Part shown: positions 29,947 through 39,238 of the stretch, piece by piece
Numbering within the stretch: the stretch's first letter is position 1
Layout: each line of letters opens with the position of its first letter
Assembly: GCF_003569765.1 (NCBI RefSeq)
Contig: NZ_KZ983958.1
Location: forward strand, 71,045-135,044
Source: Caldimonas tepidiphila
GTDB taxonomy: Bacteria; Pseudomonadota; Gammaproteobacteria; Burkholderiales; Burkholderiaceae_C
Reading direction: 5' to 3'
DNA length: 64,000 nt
Program-made: the position numbers and the translations under genes
Notes under the pieces: model-generated
Seen by the model: only the letters and a program-made list of their open reading frames with translations
The model's database searches: none
Told to the model about the DNA's origin: nothing

Positions 29947-30026
29947 AAGCCGGCGACCCCGCCGCGCACCGTCCCGGCGGGCGGCACTAGACTCGCGGCC
30001 TTCGTCCTCTATCCCCCCCTTCCACG

Positions 30027-30743
30027 ATGAAGCTCGCCCAGTTGCTGTTCTCCCAAGGTTTCGGCGCCCGGCGCGAATGCGAGGGCCTGATCCTCGCCGG
30101 TCGCGTCACGCTCGACGGCCGGGTCTGCGACGACCCCTTCCACGAGGTCGAGCCCGAGGGCCTGGTCTTCGGTGTCGACGGCAAGCCCTGGCCCTACCAC
30201 GAGCGCGCGCTGATCCTGATGAACAAGCCCGCCGGGCACGAGTGCTCGCAGAAGCCGCGCATGCACCCGAGCGTCTACAGCCTGCTGCCCGCGCCGCTGC
30301 GCCGCCGCGACGTGCAGACGGTCGGCCGCCTCGACGAGGACACGACCGGCCTGCTGCTGCTGACCGACGACGGCGCGCTGATCCACAAGCTCACCTCGCC
30401 CAAGCACCACGTGCCCAAGGTCTACGAGGCGAGCTGCAAGCACCCGATCACCGAGCAGCAGCTCGCGCGGCTGCGCGAGGGCGTGGTGCTGCACGACGAC
30501 CCGAAGCCGGTGCGCGTCGAGGCCGCCGAGGCCGCCAGCGACCACGTGCTGCGCCTGACGCTCACCCAGGGCAAGTACCACCAGGTCAAGCGCATGGTGG
30601 CGGCGGTGAGCAACCGCGTCGAGTCGCTGCACCGGGTCGCGTTCGGCGCGCTGGCGCTGCCGGCCGACCTCGCGCCCGGCCAGTGGCGCTGGCTCGACGG
30701 CCCCGAGCCCATCTTCGGCACGCCGGGCGGCACCCGACCATAA
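30027..30743 (+). CDS. rsuA: 16S rRNA pseudouridine(516) synthase family
   Basis: A 238-residue RsuA/RluB-family pseudouridine synthase. An N-terminal S4 domain (LAQLLFSQGFGARRECEGLI) is followed by the catalytic domain with VGRLDEDTTGLLLLT (Asp103), PKVYEASCKHP and LTLTQGKYHQVKRMVAAVSN. Residue spacing and size fit RsuA, which modifies U516. The ribF gene starts only 7 bp after its stop. Confidence 0.9.
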   Translation: MKLAQLLFSQGFGARRECEGLILAGRVTLDGRVCDDPFHEVEPEGLVFGVDGKPWPYHERALILMNKPAGHECSQKPRMHPSVYSLLPAPLRRRDVQTVGRLDEDTTGLLLLTDDGALIHKLTSPKHHVPKVYEASCKHPITEQQLARLREGVVLHDDPKPVRVEAAEAASDHVLRLTLTQGKYHQVKRMVAAVSNRVESLHRVAFGALALPADLAPGQWRWLDGPEPIFGTPGGTRP

Positions 30744-30750
30744 TCCGCCC

Positions 30751-31746
30751 ATGCAAGTCTTCCGAGGGTTCCACCACCGCGCCATCGCCCCGGCCTGCGC
30801 GCTCACCATCGGCAACTTCGACGGCGTGCACCGCGGCCACCAGGCGATGCTCGCGCTGCTGAGCAACGAGGCGAGCCACCGCGGCCTGCCGACCTGCGTG
30901 CTGAGCTTCGAGCCGCATCCGCGCGACTACTTCGCAGCCAAGGCCGCTCGGCCCGAGCTCGCGCCGGCGCGCATCGCGACGCTGCGCGACAAGCTCGGCG
31001 AGCTCAAGCGCTGCGGCGTCGACCAGCTCGTCGTGCTGCGCTTCGACGAGCGGCTCGCGTCGCTGCCGGCCGAGGACTTCATCCGCGAGGTGCTGGTCGA
31101 GGGGCTGGGCGCGAAGTACGTGCTGGTCGGCGACGACTTCCGCTTCGGCGCGAAGCGCGCCGGCGACTACGCGATGCTCGACGCCGCGGGGGACACGCTC
31201 GGCTTCGACGTCGCGCGCATGAACAGCTACGAGGTGCACGGGCTGCGCGTGTCGAGCTCCGCGGTGCGCGACGCGCTCGCGCGCGGCGACATGGAGGCCG
31301 CCGCCGCGCTGCTCGGCCGCCCCTACAGCATCTGCGGCCACGTGATCCACGGCCGCAAGCTCGGCCGCGACCTGGGTTTCCGCACGCTGAACCTGCGCTT
31401 CGGCCACCCGAAGCCGGCCGCCGGCGGCATCTTCGCGGTGCGCGTGCACGGACTCGCCGAGGCGCCGATCGACGGCGTCGCGAGCCTCGGCGTGCGCCCG
31501 ACCGTGGAAGACGCGGGCCGCGTGCTGCTCGAGGTGCACTGCCTCGAGTGGCCCGCCTCGCTGGGCCCGGAAGGGGCCTACGGTAAACTGGCGCGCGTGG
31601 AACTGCTGCACAAACTGCGCGACGAAGCGCGCTACGACGGGCTCGAGGCCCTCACCGCCGCGATCCGTCAGGACGTGGCGGACGCACGCGCCTGGCTCGC
31701 CGCGCACGCGGCCGAGCGCCGCCAGACCACCCGCGACCGAATTTGA
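30751..31746 (+). CDS. ribF: bifunctional riboflavin kinase / FAD synthetase
   Basis: A 331-residue enzyme making FMN and FAD. The N-terminal adenylyltransferase has LTIGNFDGVHRGHQAML and VGDDFRFGAKRAGDY, then SSSAVRDALARGDMEAAAAL. The C-terminal kinase has YSICGHVIHGRKLGRDLGF and GVASLGVRPTVED. Length is normal. It heads ribF-ileS-lspA, a gene order shared with many proteobacteria. Confidence 0.97.
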   Translation: MQVFRGFHHRAIAPACALTIGNFDGVHRGHQAMLALLSNEASHRGLPTCVLSFEPHPRDYFAAKAARPELAPARIATLRDKLGELKRCGVDQLVVLRFDERLASLPAEDFIREVLVEGLGAKYVLVGDDFRFGAKRAGDYAMLDAAGDTLGFDVARMNSYEVHGLRVSSSAVRDALARGDMEAAAALLGRPYSICGHVIHGRKLGRDLGFRTLNLRFGHPKPAAGGIFAVRVHGLAEAPIDGVASLGVRPTVEDAGRVLLEVHCLEWPASLGPEGAYGKLARVELLHKLRDEARYDGLEALTAAIRQDVADARAWLAAHAAERRQTTRDRI

Positions 31747-31875
31747 CGCGGCGACGCCGGCGCGGACCGCAGGGGTCGCGCGCCGCTCGCCCGGCAGGCC
31801 TGCGCGCCTGCCCAGCCCTTTTGCCCCGGGCGGCGCCCGCCGCCTCCGCGACGACATTTCCCCGAGGGACTCCCC

Positions 31876-34707
31876 ATGTCCGACAAGACCGACTACCGCG
31901 CGACGCTGAACCTGCCCGACACCCCCTTCCCGATGCGCGGCGACCTGCCCAAGCGCGAGCCCGGCTGGGTGAAGGAGTGGGAGGAGCAAGGCACCTACCG
32001 ACGCCTGCGCGAGGCGCGCTGCGGCGCGAAGAAGTTCGTGCTGCACGACGGCCCGCCCTACGCCAACGGCCAGATCCACATCGGCCACGCGGTCAACAAG
32101 ATCCTCAAGGACATGATCGTCAAGGCGCGGCAGCTCGCCGGCTTCGACGCGGTCTACGTGCCCGGCTGGGACTGCCACGGCCTGCCGATCGAGAACCAGA
32201 TCGAGAAGACCTTCGGCCGAAAGCTCGGCCGCGACGAGGTGCAGGAGAAAAGCCGCGCCTACGCCGGCGAGCAGATCGCGCAGCAGAAGGCCGACTTCAA
32301 GCGCCTCGGGGTGCTCGGCGACTGGGAGCGGCCCTACCGCACGATGGACTTCGGCAACGAGGCGGGCGAGATCCGCGCGCTCAAGCGCATCATGGAGCGC
32401 GGCTTCGTCTACCGGGGCCTGAAGCCCGTCTACTGGTGCTTCGACTGCGCCTCGTCGCTGGCGGAGTTCGAGATCGAGTACGCCGACAAGGGCTCGCAGA
32501 CGCTCGACGTGGCCTTTCCCTGCGCCGAGCCTGACAGGCTCGCCGCCGCCTTCGGCCTGGACAGGCTGGACAAGGAGGCCTTCGTCGTCATCTGGACCAC
32601 CACCGCGTGGACCATCCCGGCCAACCAGGCGCTGAACCTGAACCCCGAGCTGGAATACTCGCTCGTCGACACCGAGCGCGGCCTGCTGCTGCTGGCCTCG
32701 GCGCTGGTCGAGAAGTGCCTCGAGCGCTACGGCCTGGAGGGCAAGGTGATCGCGACCACGGTCGGCGCCAGGCTCGACCGCATCAACTTCCGCCACCCGC
32801 TCGCGCATGTGGACGCGGGCTACGACCGCTTGTCGCCGGTGTATCTGGCCGACTACGCCACCGCCGAGGACGGCACCGGCATCGTGCACTCGGCGCCCGC
32901 CTACGGCGTGGACGACTTCAACTCCTGCGTCGCGCACGGCCTCAAGTACGACGACATCCTGAACCCGGTGCAGGGCCAGGGCGCCTACGCGGCCGACTTC
33001 CCGCTCTTCGGCGGCCAGCACATCTGGAAGGCGGTGCCGGTCATCATCGACGCGCTGCGCGACGCGGGGCGCCTGTTCGCGACGTCCAAGCTCACGCACA
33101 GCTACCCGCACTGCTGGCGCCACAAGACGCCCGTCATCTACCGCGCCGCGGCCCAGTGGTTCGTGCGCATGGACGAGGGCGAGGGCGTGTTCACGGTCGA
33201 CAAGGCGCCGAAGACCTTGCGCCAGCTCGCGCTCGACGCGATCGACCACACCGGCTTCTACCCCGAGAACGGCCGCGTGCGGCTGCGCGACATGATCGCC
33301 AACCGTCCCGACTGGTGCATCTCGCGCCAGCGCAACTGGGGCGTGCCGCTGCCCTTCTTCCTGCACAAGGCCACGGGCGAGCTGCACCCGGACACGCTGG
33401 CGCTGATGGAGCGTGCCGCCGACCTCGTCGAGCAGGGCGGCGTCGAGGCCTGGGCGCGGCTCGAGCCGGCCGAGTGGCTCGGCGAGGAGGCCTCGCACTA
33501 CACGAAGAGCACCGACATCCTCGACGTCTGGTTCGACTCCGGCACCACGCACTTCCACGTGCTGCGCGGCAGCCACCCCGAGGGCCGCCATGACAGCGGC
33601 CCCGAGGCCGACCTCTACCTCGAGGGCCACGACCAGCACCGCGGCTGGTTCCACAGCTCGCTGCTGACCTCCTGCGCGATGAACGACCGCGCGCCCTACA
33701 AGGGCCTGCTCACGCACGGCTTCACCGTCGACGGTGCGGGCCGCAAGATGAGCAAGTCGGTCGGCAACGTGGTGGCGCCGCAGCAGGTGAGCGAGAAGCT
33801 CGGCGCCGAGATCATCCGCCTCTGGGTCGCGGCGACCGACTACTCGGGCGACCTCGGCATCGACGACAAGATCCTCGCGCGCGTGGTGGACGCCTACCGC
33901 CGCATCCGCAACACGCTGCGCTTCCTGCTCGCCAACACCAGCGACTTCGACCCGAAGACGGACCCGGTGCCCCTCGAGGAGCTGCTCGAGATCGACCGCT
34001 GGGCGCTGGCGCGCGCGGCAGAGTTCCAGGCCGAGATCCTCGCGCACTACGAGGTCTACGAGTTCCACCCGGTGGTCGCCAAGCTGCAGGTGTTCTGCTC
34101 CGAGGACCTCGGCGCCTTCTACCTCGACGTGCTGAAGGACCGGCTCTACACCACCGCACCGAAGTCGCACGCACGCCGCTCGGCGCAGACCGCGCTGTGG
34201 CATCTCACGCACGCGATGCTGCGCTGGATGGCACCCTTCCTCAGCTTCACCGCCGAGGAGGCCTGGAAGGTCTTTTCACCCGGCACCTCGCCGTCGATCT
34301 TCACCGAGCACTACTGGTCGCTGCCGCAGGCCGACGCCGGGCTGCTGGTGAAGTGGGCGCGCATCCGCGAGATCCGCGACGTGGTCAACAAGGAAGTGGA
34401 GGCGGTGCGCGCGCAGGGCGGCGTCGGCTCCTCGCTGCAGGCCGAGCTCACCCTCTTCGCCGGCCCCGAGGACCAGGCGCTGCTCGCCTCGCTCGGCGAG
34501 GACCTGAAGTTCGTGACGATCACCTCGAAGGCGCTGCTGGCGCAGGCCGAGGCGCTCGCGGTCACCGTCACGCCCTCGTCCGCCGTGAAGTGCGAGCGCT
34601 GCTGGCACTGGCGCGACGACGTCGGCCACGACGCGGCGCACCCGACGATCTGCGGCCGCTGCACCAGCAACCTGTACGGCGCGGGCGAGCCCCGCAGCGT
34701 CGCGTGA
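31876..34707 (+). CDS. ileS: isoleucyl-tRNA synthetase
   Basis: A 943-residue class I synthetase. HIGH lies at residues 68-71 ([13 protein letters not shown]) and KMSKS at 624-628. The editing domain carries [18 protein letters not shown]. The C-terminal zinc finger reads [14 protein letters not shown] then CGRCTSN. It is the bacterial, mupirocin-sensitive-type architecture judged by the C-terminal zinc module. A 129-bp spacer separates it from ribF, with GAGG upstream of the ATG. The lspA start follows within 3 bp of the stop. Confidence 0.98.
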   Translation: MSDKTDYRATLNLPDTPFPMRGDLPKREPGWVKEWEEQGTYRRLREARCGAKKFVLHDGPPYANGQIHIGHAVNKILKDMIVKARQLAGFDAVYVPGWDCHGLPIENQIEKTFGRKLGRDEVQEKSRAYAGEQIAQQKADFKRLGVLGDWERPYRTMDFGNEAGEIRALKRIMERGFVYRGLKPVYWCFDCASSLAEFEIEYADKGSQTLDVAFPCAEPDRLAAAFGLDRLDKEAFVVIWTTTAWTIPANQALNLNPELEYSLVDTERGLLLLASALVEKCLERYGLEGKVIATTVGARLDRINFRHPLAHVDAGYDRLSPVYLADYATAEDGTGIVHSAPAYGVDDFNSCVAHGLKYDDILNPVQGQGAYAADFPLFGGQHIWKAVPVIIDALRDAGRLFATSKLTHSYPHCWRHKTPVIYRAAAQWFVRMDEGEGVFTVDKAPKTLRQLALDAIDHTGFYPENGRVRLRDMIANRPDWCISRQRNWGVPLPFFLHKATGELHPDTLALMERAADLVEQGGVEAWARLEPAEWLGEEASHYTKSTDILDVWFDSGTTHFHVLRGSHPEGRHDSGPEADLYLEGHDQHRGWFHSSLLTSCAMNDRAPYKGLLTHGFTVDGAGRKMSKSVGNVVAPQQVSEKLGAEIIRLWVAATDYSGDLGIDDKILARVVDAYRRIRNTLRFLLANTSDFDPKTDPVPLEELLEIDRWALARAAEFQAEILAHYEVYEFHPVVAKLQVFCSEDLGAFYLDVLKDRLYTTAPKSHARRSAQTALWHLTHAMLRWMAPFLSFTAEEAWKVFSPGTSPSIFTEHYWSLPQADAGLLVKWARIREIRDVVNKEVEAVRAQGGVGSSLQAELTLFAGPEDQALLASLGEDLKFVTITSKALLAQAEALAVTVTPSSAVKCERCWHWRDDVGHDAAHPTICGRCTSNLYGAGEPRSVA

Positions 34708-34709
34708 GC

Positions 34710-35240
34710 ATGGCCGCACCGCATCCGGCCGGTTCCGGCCCCGACCGCGCCTCGGGCGGCCAGTTGATGCGCTGGCTGGCGATCGCACTGGCGCTGATCG
34801 TGCTCGACCAGGTCACGAAGGCGCTGATCGTCGCCAACTACCAGCTCTTTGAGGCCACGCCGATCACCGGCTTCTTCAACATCGTGCGCGCCCACAACAC
34901 CGGCGCCGCCTTCTCCTTCCTGGCGCAGGCCGGGGGCTGGCAGCGCTGGTTCTTCACCATCGTGGGGGTCGTGGCCTCGGTCGTGATCGTCTGGCTGCTG
35001 CGCCGCCACGGCGGCCAGCGCTTGTTCGGTTGGGCGCTGACGCTCATCCTCGGCGGCGCGGTCGGCAACGTGATCGACCGCGTGATGCACGGCTACGTGG
35101 TGGACTTCCTCGACTTCCATGCCGGCGGCTGGCACTTCCCCGCCTTCAACGTCGCCGACATCGCCATCAGCGTCGGCGCGGCGCTGCTGATCCTCGACGA
35201 GCTGCTGCGCATGCGCCGCGGCGGCGGCGCCGGGAGCTGA
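34710..35240 (+). CDS. lspA: signal peptidase II (lipoprotein)
   Basis: A 176-residue membrane aspartic protease that removes signal peptides from prolipoproteins. It has four membrane helices and the catalytic Asp123 ([10 protein letters not shown]) and Asp150 ([11 protein letters not shown]). An in-frame GTG at 34704 overlapping the ileS stop is an alternative start; I list the ATG at 34710. The first 17 residues form a hydrophilic extension before the first helix. It is coupled to ileS, as usual. Confidence 0.96.
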   Translation: MAAPHPAGSGPDRASGGQLMRWLAIALALIVLDQVTKALIVANYQLFEATPITGFFNIVRAHNTGAAFSFLAQAGGWQRWFFTIVGVVASVVIVWLLRRHGGQRLFGWALTLILGGAVGNVIDRVMHGYVVDFLDFHAGGWHFPAFNVADIAISVGAALLILDELLRMRRGGGAGS

Positions 35241-35387
35241 AGGCGGTTCCGTCCCCTTGCGCGACCGGCACGGCGACACCGCAAAGCCGGTCGCACCCCT
35301 TTTTGCGCGGGATCAAGGGCTGACCCGGATGCCTGTGCCAGGAGGCTGCTGCTATACCTTGCCCATCGCCTTGCAGGGAGCAGCCGC

Positions 35388-36263
35388 ATGGACACGAAAG
35401 CGATCGGGCCCCTACCGTCCGCCTCCGAGCCGGCACCCGTCCGGCCCCCCGAGGGGCGGCTCGCCTTCGACGGCCTGCCCGCCGCGCCACCGCCGGCCTT
35501 CCTGCTGCCGCTGAACCCGCTGCGCTGGAGCGATCCGCTGCGCTGGCTCGCGGCGGGCTGGCGCGACTTCCGCCGCGCGCCCGGCATCGGCCTCTTCTAC
35601 GGGCTGTGCTTCGCGGTGATGGGCTGGCTGCTGGTCACGGTCTACGAGAACGCGCCGGCCTACACGCTCGCGCTGAGCGCCGGCTTCCTGCTGGTGGGCC
35701 CCTTCCTGAGCCTCGGGCTCTACGACGCGAGCCGGCGGCTCGAGCGCGGGCAGGCGCCGGACCTCGGCCACTCGCTGCTCGCCTGGCAGACCTGCACCGG
35801 CACGATGGCGATCTTCGGCAGCATCCTGCTGGTGCTGGAGATGATCTGGGGACGCGCCTCGCTCGTCATCTTCGCGGTCAGCTTCGACGCGATGCCCGAG
35901 CTCGGCGGCTCGCTGCTCACGCTGCTCGCGCCCGAGAACATCGGCTTCATCCTCACCTACCTCGGCGTCGGCAGCCTCTTCGCGGGCCTGATCTTCGGCA
36001 TCAGCGTCGTGTCGATCCCGATGATCCTCGACCGCCAGACCGACGCGATCACCGCCGGCCTCACCAGCCTGCGGCTGTGCCTGACCCAGCCCGGCGTGAT
36101 GCTGCTGTGGGGTGCGCTGATCACGGCGCTGACCGTGCTGGCGATGCTGCCGGCCTTCCTCGGGCTGCTGGTGCTCGGCCCGGTGCTCGGCCATGCCTCC
36201 TGGCATGCCTACCGCGCCGCGGTCGGCATGCCTCGGGCCGACGAAGCAGGCCCGGGGGACTGA
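35388..36263 (+). CDS. DUF2189 membrane protein
   Basis: A 291-residue integral membrane protein of DUF2189, of unknown function. A proline-rich cytosolic N terminus (about 1-60) is followed by around six hydrophobic helices. The stretches GWRDFRRAPGIGLFYGL, FLLVGPFLSLGLYDASRRLE and ISVVSIPMILDRQTDAITA are typical. GGGAGC precedes the ATG. It stands 147 bp after lspA and 140 bp before the globin gene, probably as its own unit. Confidence 0.85.
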   Translation: MDTKAIGPLPSASEPAPVRPPEGRLAFDGLPAAPPPAFLLPLNPLRWSDPLRWLAAGWRDFRRAPGIGLFYGLCFAVMGWLLVTVYENAPAYTLALSAGFLLVGPFLSLGLYDASRRLERGQAPDLGHSLLAWQTCTGTMAIFGSILLVLEMIWGRASLVIFAVSFDAMPELGGSLLTLLAPENIGFILTYLGVGSLFAGLIFGISVVSIPMILDRQTDAITAGLTSLRLCLTQPGVMLLWGALITALTVLAMLPAFLGLLVLGPVLGHASWHAYRAAVGMPRADEAGPGD

Positions 36264-36403
36264 TCCCGATCGCCGCTCGACGGCGACGAGGCGCGGCAGG
36301 ACGAGCGTCCGGCTTCGGCTTACACTTTGAAACGATGCCCGCTCCCGCTGCACAGCAGGGGCGGGCCGGCGAAGTGCAACGAGTCCAGGGAGTCCGTCTG
36401 TCC

Positions 36404-36838
36404 ATGAATGCCGAGCAGATCGAGCTGATCCAGCAGTCCTTCCAGCAATTGCGCCGCAGCGCCGACACCGTCGCGCTGCTGTTCTACGAGCACCTGTTCA
36501 CCGAGAAGCCCGCGCTCAAGCAGCTCTTCCACAGCGACATGGAGGAGCAGGGCCGCAAGCTGATGAACCTGCTCGGCGTGGTGGTGGTCGGCCTGCCGCA
36601 GCTCGAGCGCCTGACGCCGATGCTGCGCGAGCTCGGCGCGCGCCACGCCCGCTACGGCGTGCAGACGGCCGACTACGACACGGTGGCCAATGCGCTGCTG
36701 TGGACCCTGGAGCATTCGCTGCCCGGCGAATACACGCCGGCGGTGCAGGCAGCCTGGACCGAGGCCTACCGGGTGCTGGCGCGCCTGATGCAGGATGGCG
36801 CCCGCGAGGCCCTCGCCGCGCACGGCCTGCCGGCCTAA
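36404..36838 (+). CDS. single-domain bacterial haemoglobin
   Basis: A 144-residue globin of the flavohaemoglobin/Vitreoscilla class without a reductase domain. The key residues are in place: Tyr28 (B10, in LLFYEHLF), Phe42 (CD1), Gln49 (E7) and proximal His81 in GARHARYGVQ, followed by ALLWTLEHSLPGEYTPAV. The Tyr-Gln distal pair suits tight O2 binding and NO dioxygenation, but an external reductase would be needed. GGGAG lies 11 bases before the ATG. Confidence 0.9.
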   Translation: MNAEQIELIQQSFQQLRRSADTVALLFYEHLFTEKPALKQLFHSDMEEQGRKLMNLLGVVVVGLPQLERLTPMLRELGARHARYGVQTADYDTVANALLWTLEHSLPGEYTPAVQAAWTEAYRVLARLMQDGAREALAAHGLPA

Positions 36839-36859
36839 GCGCGCCCGGGACAGGCCACC

Positions 36860-37582
36860 TCAGGGCTGCCGGCGCAGGCGCAGCTGCTCGTTGAGCCGCA
36901 GCTTCACGAAGCCCAGGTGCGACTGCGCCGCGCGGCGCGCACGCGCCGCGTCCTGGCGCAGGATCGCGTCGAGCAGCGCGCGGTGCTGGCGCGTGAGCGC
37001 GCGCGCCTGCTGCGAGTCGTGCGGCAGGTCCGAGATGCTGATCTGGACGTGCTCCTGCAGCAGCTTCATCAGCGAGGCGATCAGGTAGGAGAAGACCGGG
37101 TTGCGCGTCGCGTCGGCGATCGCGCGGTGGAAGGCCACGTCCGCCCGCACCTGCGCGGCACGGTCGGGCGTCGCGTAGGCCTGCTCGACCGCGGCGTAGC
37201 GCTCGCGCAGCAGCGCGCGGTCCTCCTCGGTGGCGCGCTGCGCGGCGAGCTCGGCGCTGCGCATCTCCAGCATCTCGCGGAACTCCAGCAGGTCGCCCTG
37301 CAGCAGCGGGTGGCGGCGCAGCATCTGCACCCAGGGATCGGCCATGTGCTCGTCGATCTGGCCGCTGACGAAGGTGCCCGCGCCCTGGCGGCGCACCAGC
37401 AGCCCGCGCTCGACGAGCTGCCCCACTGCCTCGCGCAGCGTCGCGCGCGACACGCCGAGCTGCGCGGCGAAGCTGCGCTCGGGCGGCAGCGCCTCGCCCG
37501 GCTTGTAGCGGCGCTCGAGGATGGCGCGCTCCAGGCGCTGCGCCAGCGCGTCCGAGAGCTTGGCGGCGATCGAGTGCTTCAC
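36860..37582 (-). CDS. FadR-type GntR regulator (LldR-like)
   Basis: A 240-residue GntR regulator. The winged helix spans about residues 8-72 (LPPERSFAAQLGVSRATLRE), followed by an all-helical FCD effector domain with metal-ligand candidates in VAFHRAIADATRNPVF and RQHRALLDAI. The start is GTG at 37582. It is divergent from lutA-lutC-lutB, and a perfect FCD-class operator lies 19 bp upstream, so L-lactate-responsive repression of the lut operon and of itself is a sound inference. Confidence 0.92.
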   Translation of the reverse strand: MKHSIAAKLSDALAQRLERAILERRYKPGEALPPERSFAAQLGVSRATLREAVGQLVERGLLVRRQGAGTFVSGQIDEHMADPWVQMLRRHPLLQGDLLEFREMLEMRSAELAAQRATEEDRALLRERYAAVEQAYATPDRAAQVRADVAFHRAIADATRNPVFSYLIASLMKLLQEHVQISISDLPHDSQQARALTRQHRALLDAILRQDAARARRAAQSHLGFVKLRLNEQLRLRRQP

Positions 37583-37600
37583 GTTGAATCCGGCGATAAA

Positions 37601-37612
37601 TTGGTCCGACCA
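37601..37612. promoter_or_regulatory. GntR/FadR-class operator TTGGTCCGACCA
   Basis: TGGTC-C-GACCA is a perfect 5-bp dyad around one base, matching the TGGT-N3-ACCA core recognised by FadR, LldR and PdhR relatives. It sits in the divergent spacer between the regulator and lutA. Confidence 0.7.
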
Positions 37613-37736
37613 CTGTACCAGCGGCGGGGACCGCGTGGCACCATGCGCGGCACGACGAGATGCGCGCTGCCGCGCGCGTGACACGCAGGAGTGCCGGCCG
37701 GCGCAGGCCGCGGCACCCGCGGCCCCAGGAGACACG

Positions 37737-38561
37737 ATGACCGCCCCGCCCTCCCCCGACGCCGCCGCCCTGCGGCCCGCCGCACGCCCGGCCCCGCCGC
37801 CGCGCGTGTACTTCTTCGCCACCTGCGTGGTCGACCTGTTCGTGCCGCAGGCCGGCATGGACGCGATCGAGCTGATCGAGTCGCGCGGGGTCGCGGTCGA
37901 GTTCCCGCGCGGCCAGTCCTGCTGCGGTCAGCCGGCCTACACCAGCGGCTTCCGCGACGAGGCGCGCGAGGTCGCCGCAGCGCAGCTCGGCCTGTTCCCC
38001 GAGCCCTGGCCGATCGTCGTGCCCTCGGGCTCCTGCGCCGGCATGATGAGGCACCACTGGCCGAAGCTGTTCGAGGGCGACGCCGCCCGGCTCGCGCAGG
38101 CGCAGGCCGTCGGCGCCCGGGTCGTCGAGCTGTCCGCCTTCCTCGCCGACACGCTCGGGCTGCCCGCCGCCGCGGCGCCGGCACCGCGGCCGGTGAAGGT
38201 GGCGCTGCACACCTCCTGCTCGGCGCGGCGCGAGATGGGCACGCAGCTGCCAAGCCGCGCGCTGCTGGAGACGCTGCCCGGCGTCGAGGTGGTGCAGCAG
38301 GCGCGCGAGGCCGAGTGCTGCGGCTTCGGCGGCACCTTCTCGATGCGCCACCCGTCGATCTCCGGCGCGATGGCGCAGGACAAGCTCGATGCGGTACAGG
38401 AAACCGGCTGCGACGTGCTCGTCAGCGCCGACTGCGGCTGCCTGCTCAACCTGCACCACACCGCGCAGAAGCGCGGCAGCGGACCGCGCTGCCTGCACCT
38501 CGCGAGCTTCATCCGCGAACGGCTGGGCCTCGTCGAGCCCGGCAGGGGGCTGACCGAATGA
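37737..38561 (+). CDS. lutA: L-lactate utilisation protein LutA (Fe-S oxidoreductase)
   Basis: A 274-residue LutA/YkgE protein with two cysteine-rich CCG domains (SCCGQP and ECCGFGG), likely binding an unusual Fe-S cofactor shared with heterodisulfide reductase subunits. CAGGAGA precedes the ATG. It is the first of three overlapping genes that replace LldD in oxidising L-lactate to pyruvate. The N-terminal 22 residues are a Pro/Ala-rich extension before VYFFATCVVDLFVPQ. Confidence 0.95.
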   Translation: MTAPPSPDAAALRPAARPAPPPRVYFFATCVVDLFVPQAGMDAIELIESRGVAVEFPRGQSCCGQPAYTSGFRDEAREVAAAQLGLFPEPWPIVVPSGSCAGMMRHHWPKLFEGDAARLAQAQAVGARVVELSAFLADTLGLPAAAAPAPRPVKVALHTSCSARREMGTQLPSRALLETLPGVEVVQQAREAECCGFGGTFSMRHPSISGAMAQDKLDAVQETGCDVLVSADCGCLLNLHHTAQKRGSGPRCLHLASFIRERLGLVEPGRGLTE

Positions 38562-39238
38562 ACGCCAGGAACGCCATCCTCGCCCGGCTGCGCGAGGCCG
38601 CGCCCGCCGCGCCGCTGCCCCGGCCCGAGCTCGAGCCCTACTACCGCAGCCACCCGGGGCTGCGCAGCGCGAGCCGCGCCGAGCAGGTCGACGCCTTCAC
38701 GCGCAATGCGCGCGGCTGGCGCGCCGAGGTGCTGCACTGCACCCCGGCCGACTGGCCCGCGGCGGTGGCGCAGGCGCTCGCGGCGCGCGGCGCGCGGCGC
38801 GTCGCGCTCGGCCGCGACACGTCGATTGCAGCGCCGCTGCAGGCGGCGCTCGCCGGCACCGAGCCGGTCTGGTTCGAGCGCGACCTCGACGAGTGGAAGC
38901 AGGAGCTGTTCGACCGCGTCGACGCGTCGGTGACGACGGCGCTCGCCGGCCTCGCCGACACCGGCACGCTGGTGCTGGTGCCGGACGCGCGCGAGCCGCG
39001 CAGCCTGTCGCTGGTGCCGCCGGTGCACATCGCGGTGCTGCCCGCGAGCCGGCTGCACGACACGCTGCCCGGCGCCATGCAGGCGCTGCGGCCCCACGAG
39101 AACATGCCGACCAACCTGGTGCTCGTCACCGGGCCGTCGAAGACCTCCGACATCCAGCAGACGCTCGCCTTCGGCGCGCACGGCCCCAAGGAGCTGGTCA
39201 TCGTGCTGGTGGACGACAGCGAAGGGAGCGCCCCATGA
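38558..39238 (+). CDS. lutC: L-lactate utilisation protein LutC (LUD domain)
   Basis: A 226-residue LUD-domain (DUF162) protein. It ends with LVLVTGPSKTSDIQQTLAFG and HGPKELVIVLVDD, the LutC/YkgG signature, and has ADTGTLVLVPDAREPRSLSL in the middle. Its ATG overlaps the lutA stop and its stop overlaps the lutB start, each by 4 bp. Here lutC sits between lutA and lutB, whereas Bacillus has lutA-lutB-lutC. Confidence 0.94.
   Translation: MNARNAILARLREAAPAAPLPRPELEPYYRSHPGLRSASRAEQVDAFTRNARGWRAEVLHCTPADWPAAVAQALAARGARRVALGRDTSIAAPLQAALAGTEPVWFERDLDEWKQELFDRVDASVTTALAGLADTGTLVLVPDAREPRSLSLVPPVHIAVLPASRLHDTLPGAMQALRPHENMPTNLVLVTGPSKTSDIQQTLAFGAHGPKELVIVLVDDSEGSAP

Noticed and set aside
30586..34212. 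1208-codon minus-strand frame antisense to ribF and ileS
   Set aside because: It mirrors two certain genes with HIGH, KMSKS and adenylyltransferase motifs and has no motifs of its own.
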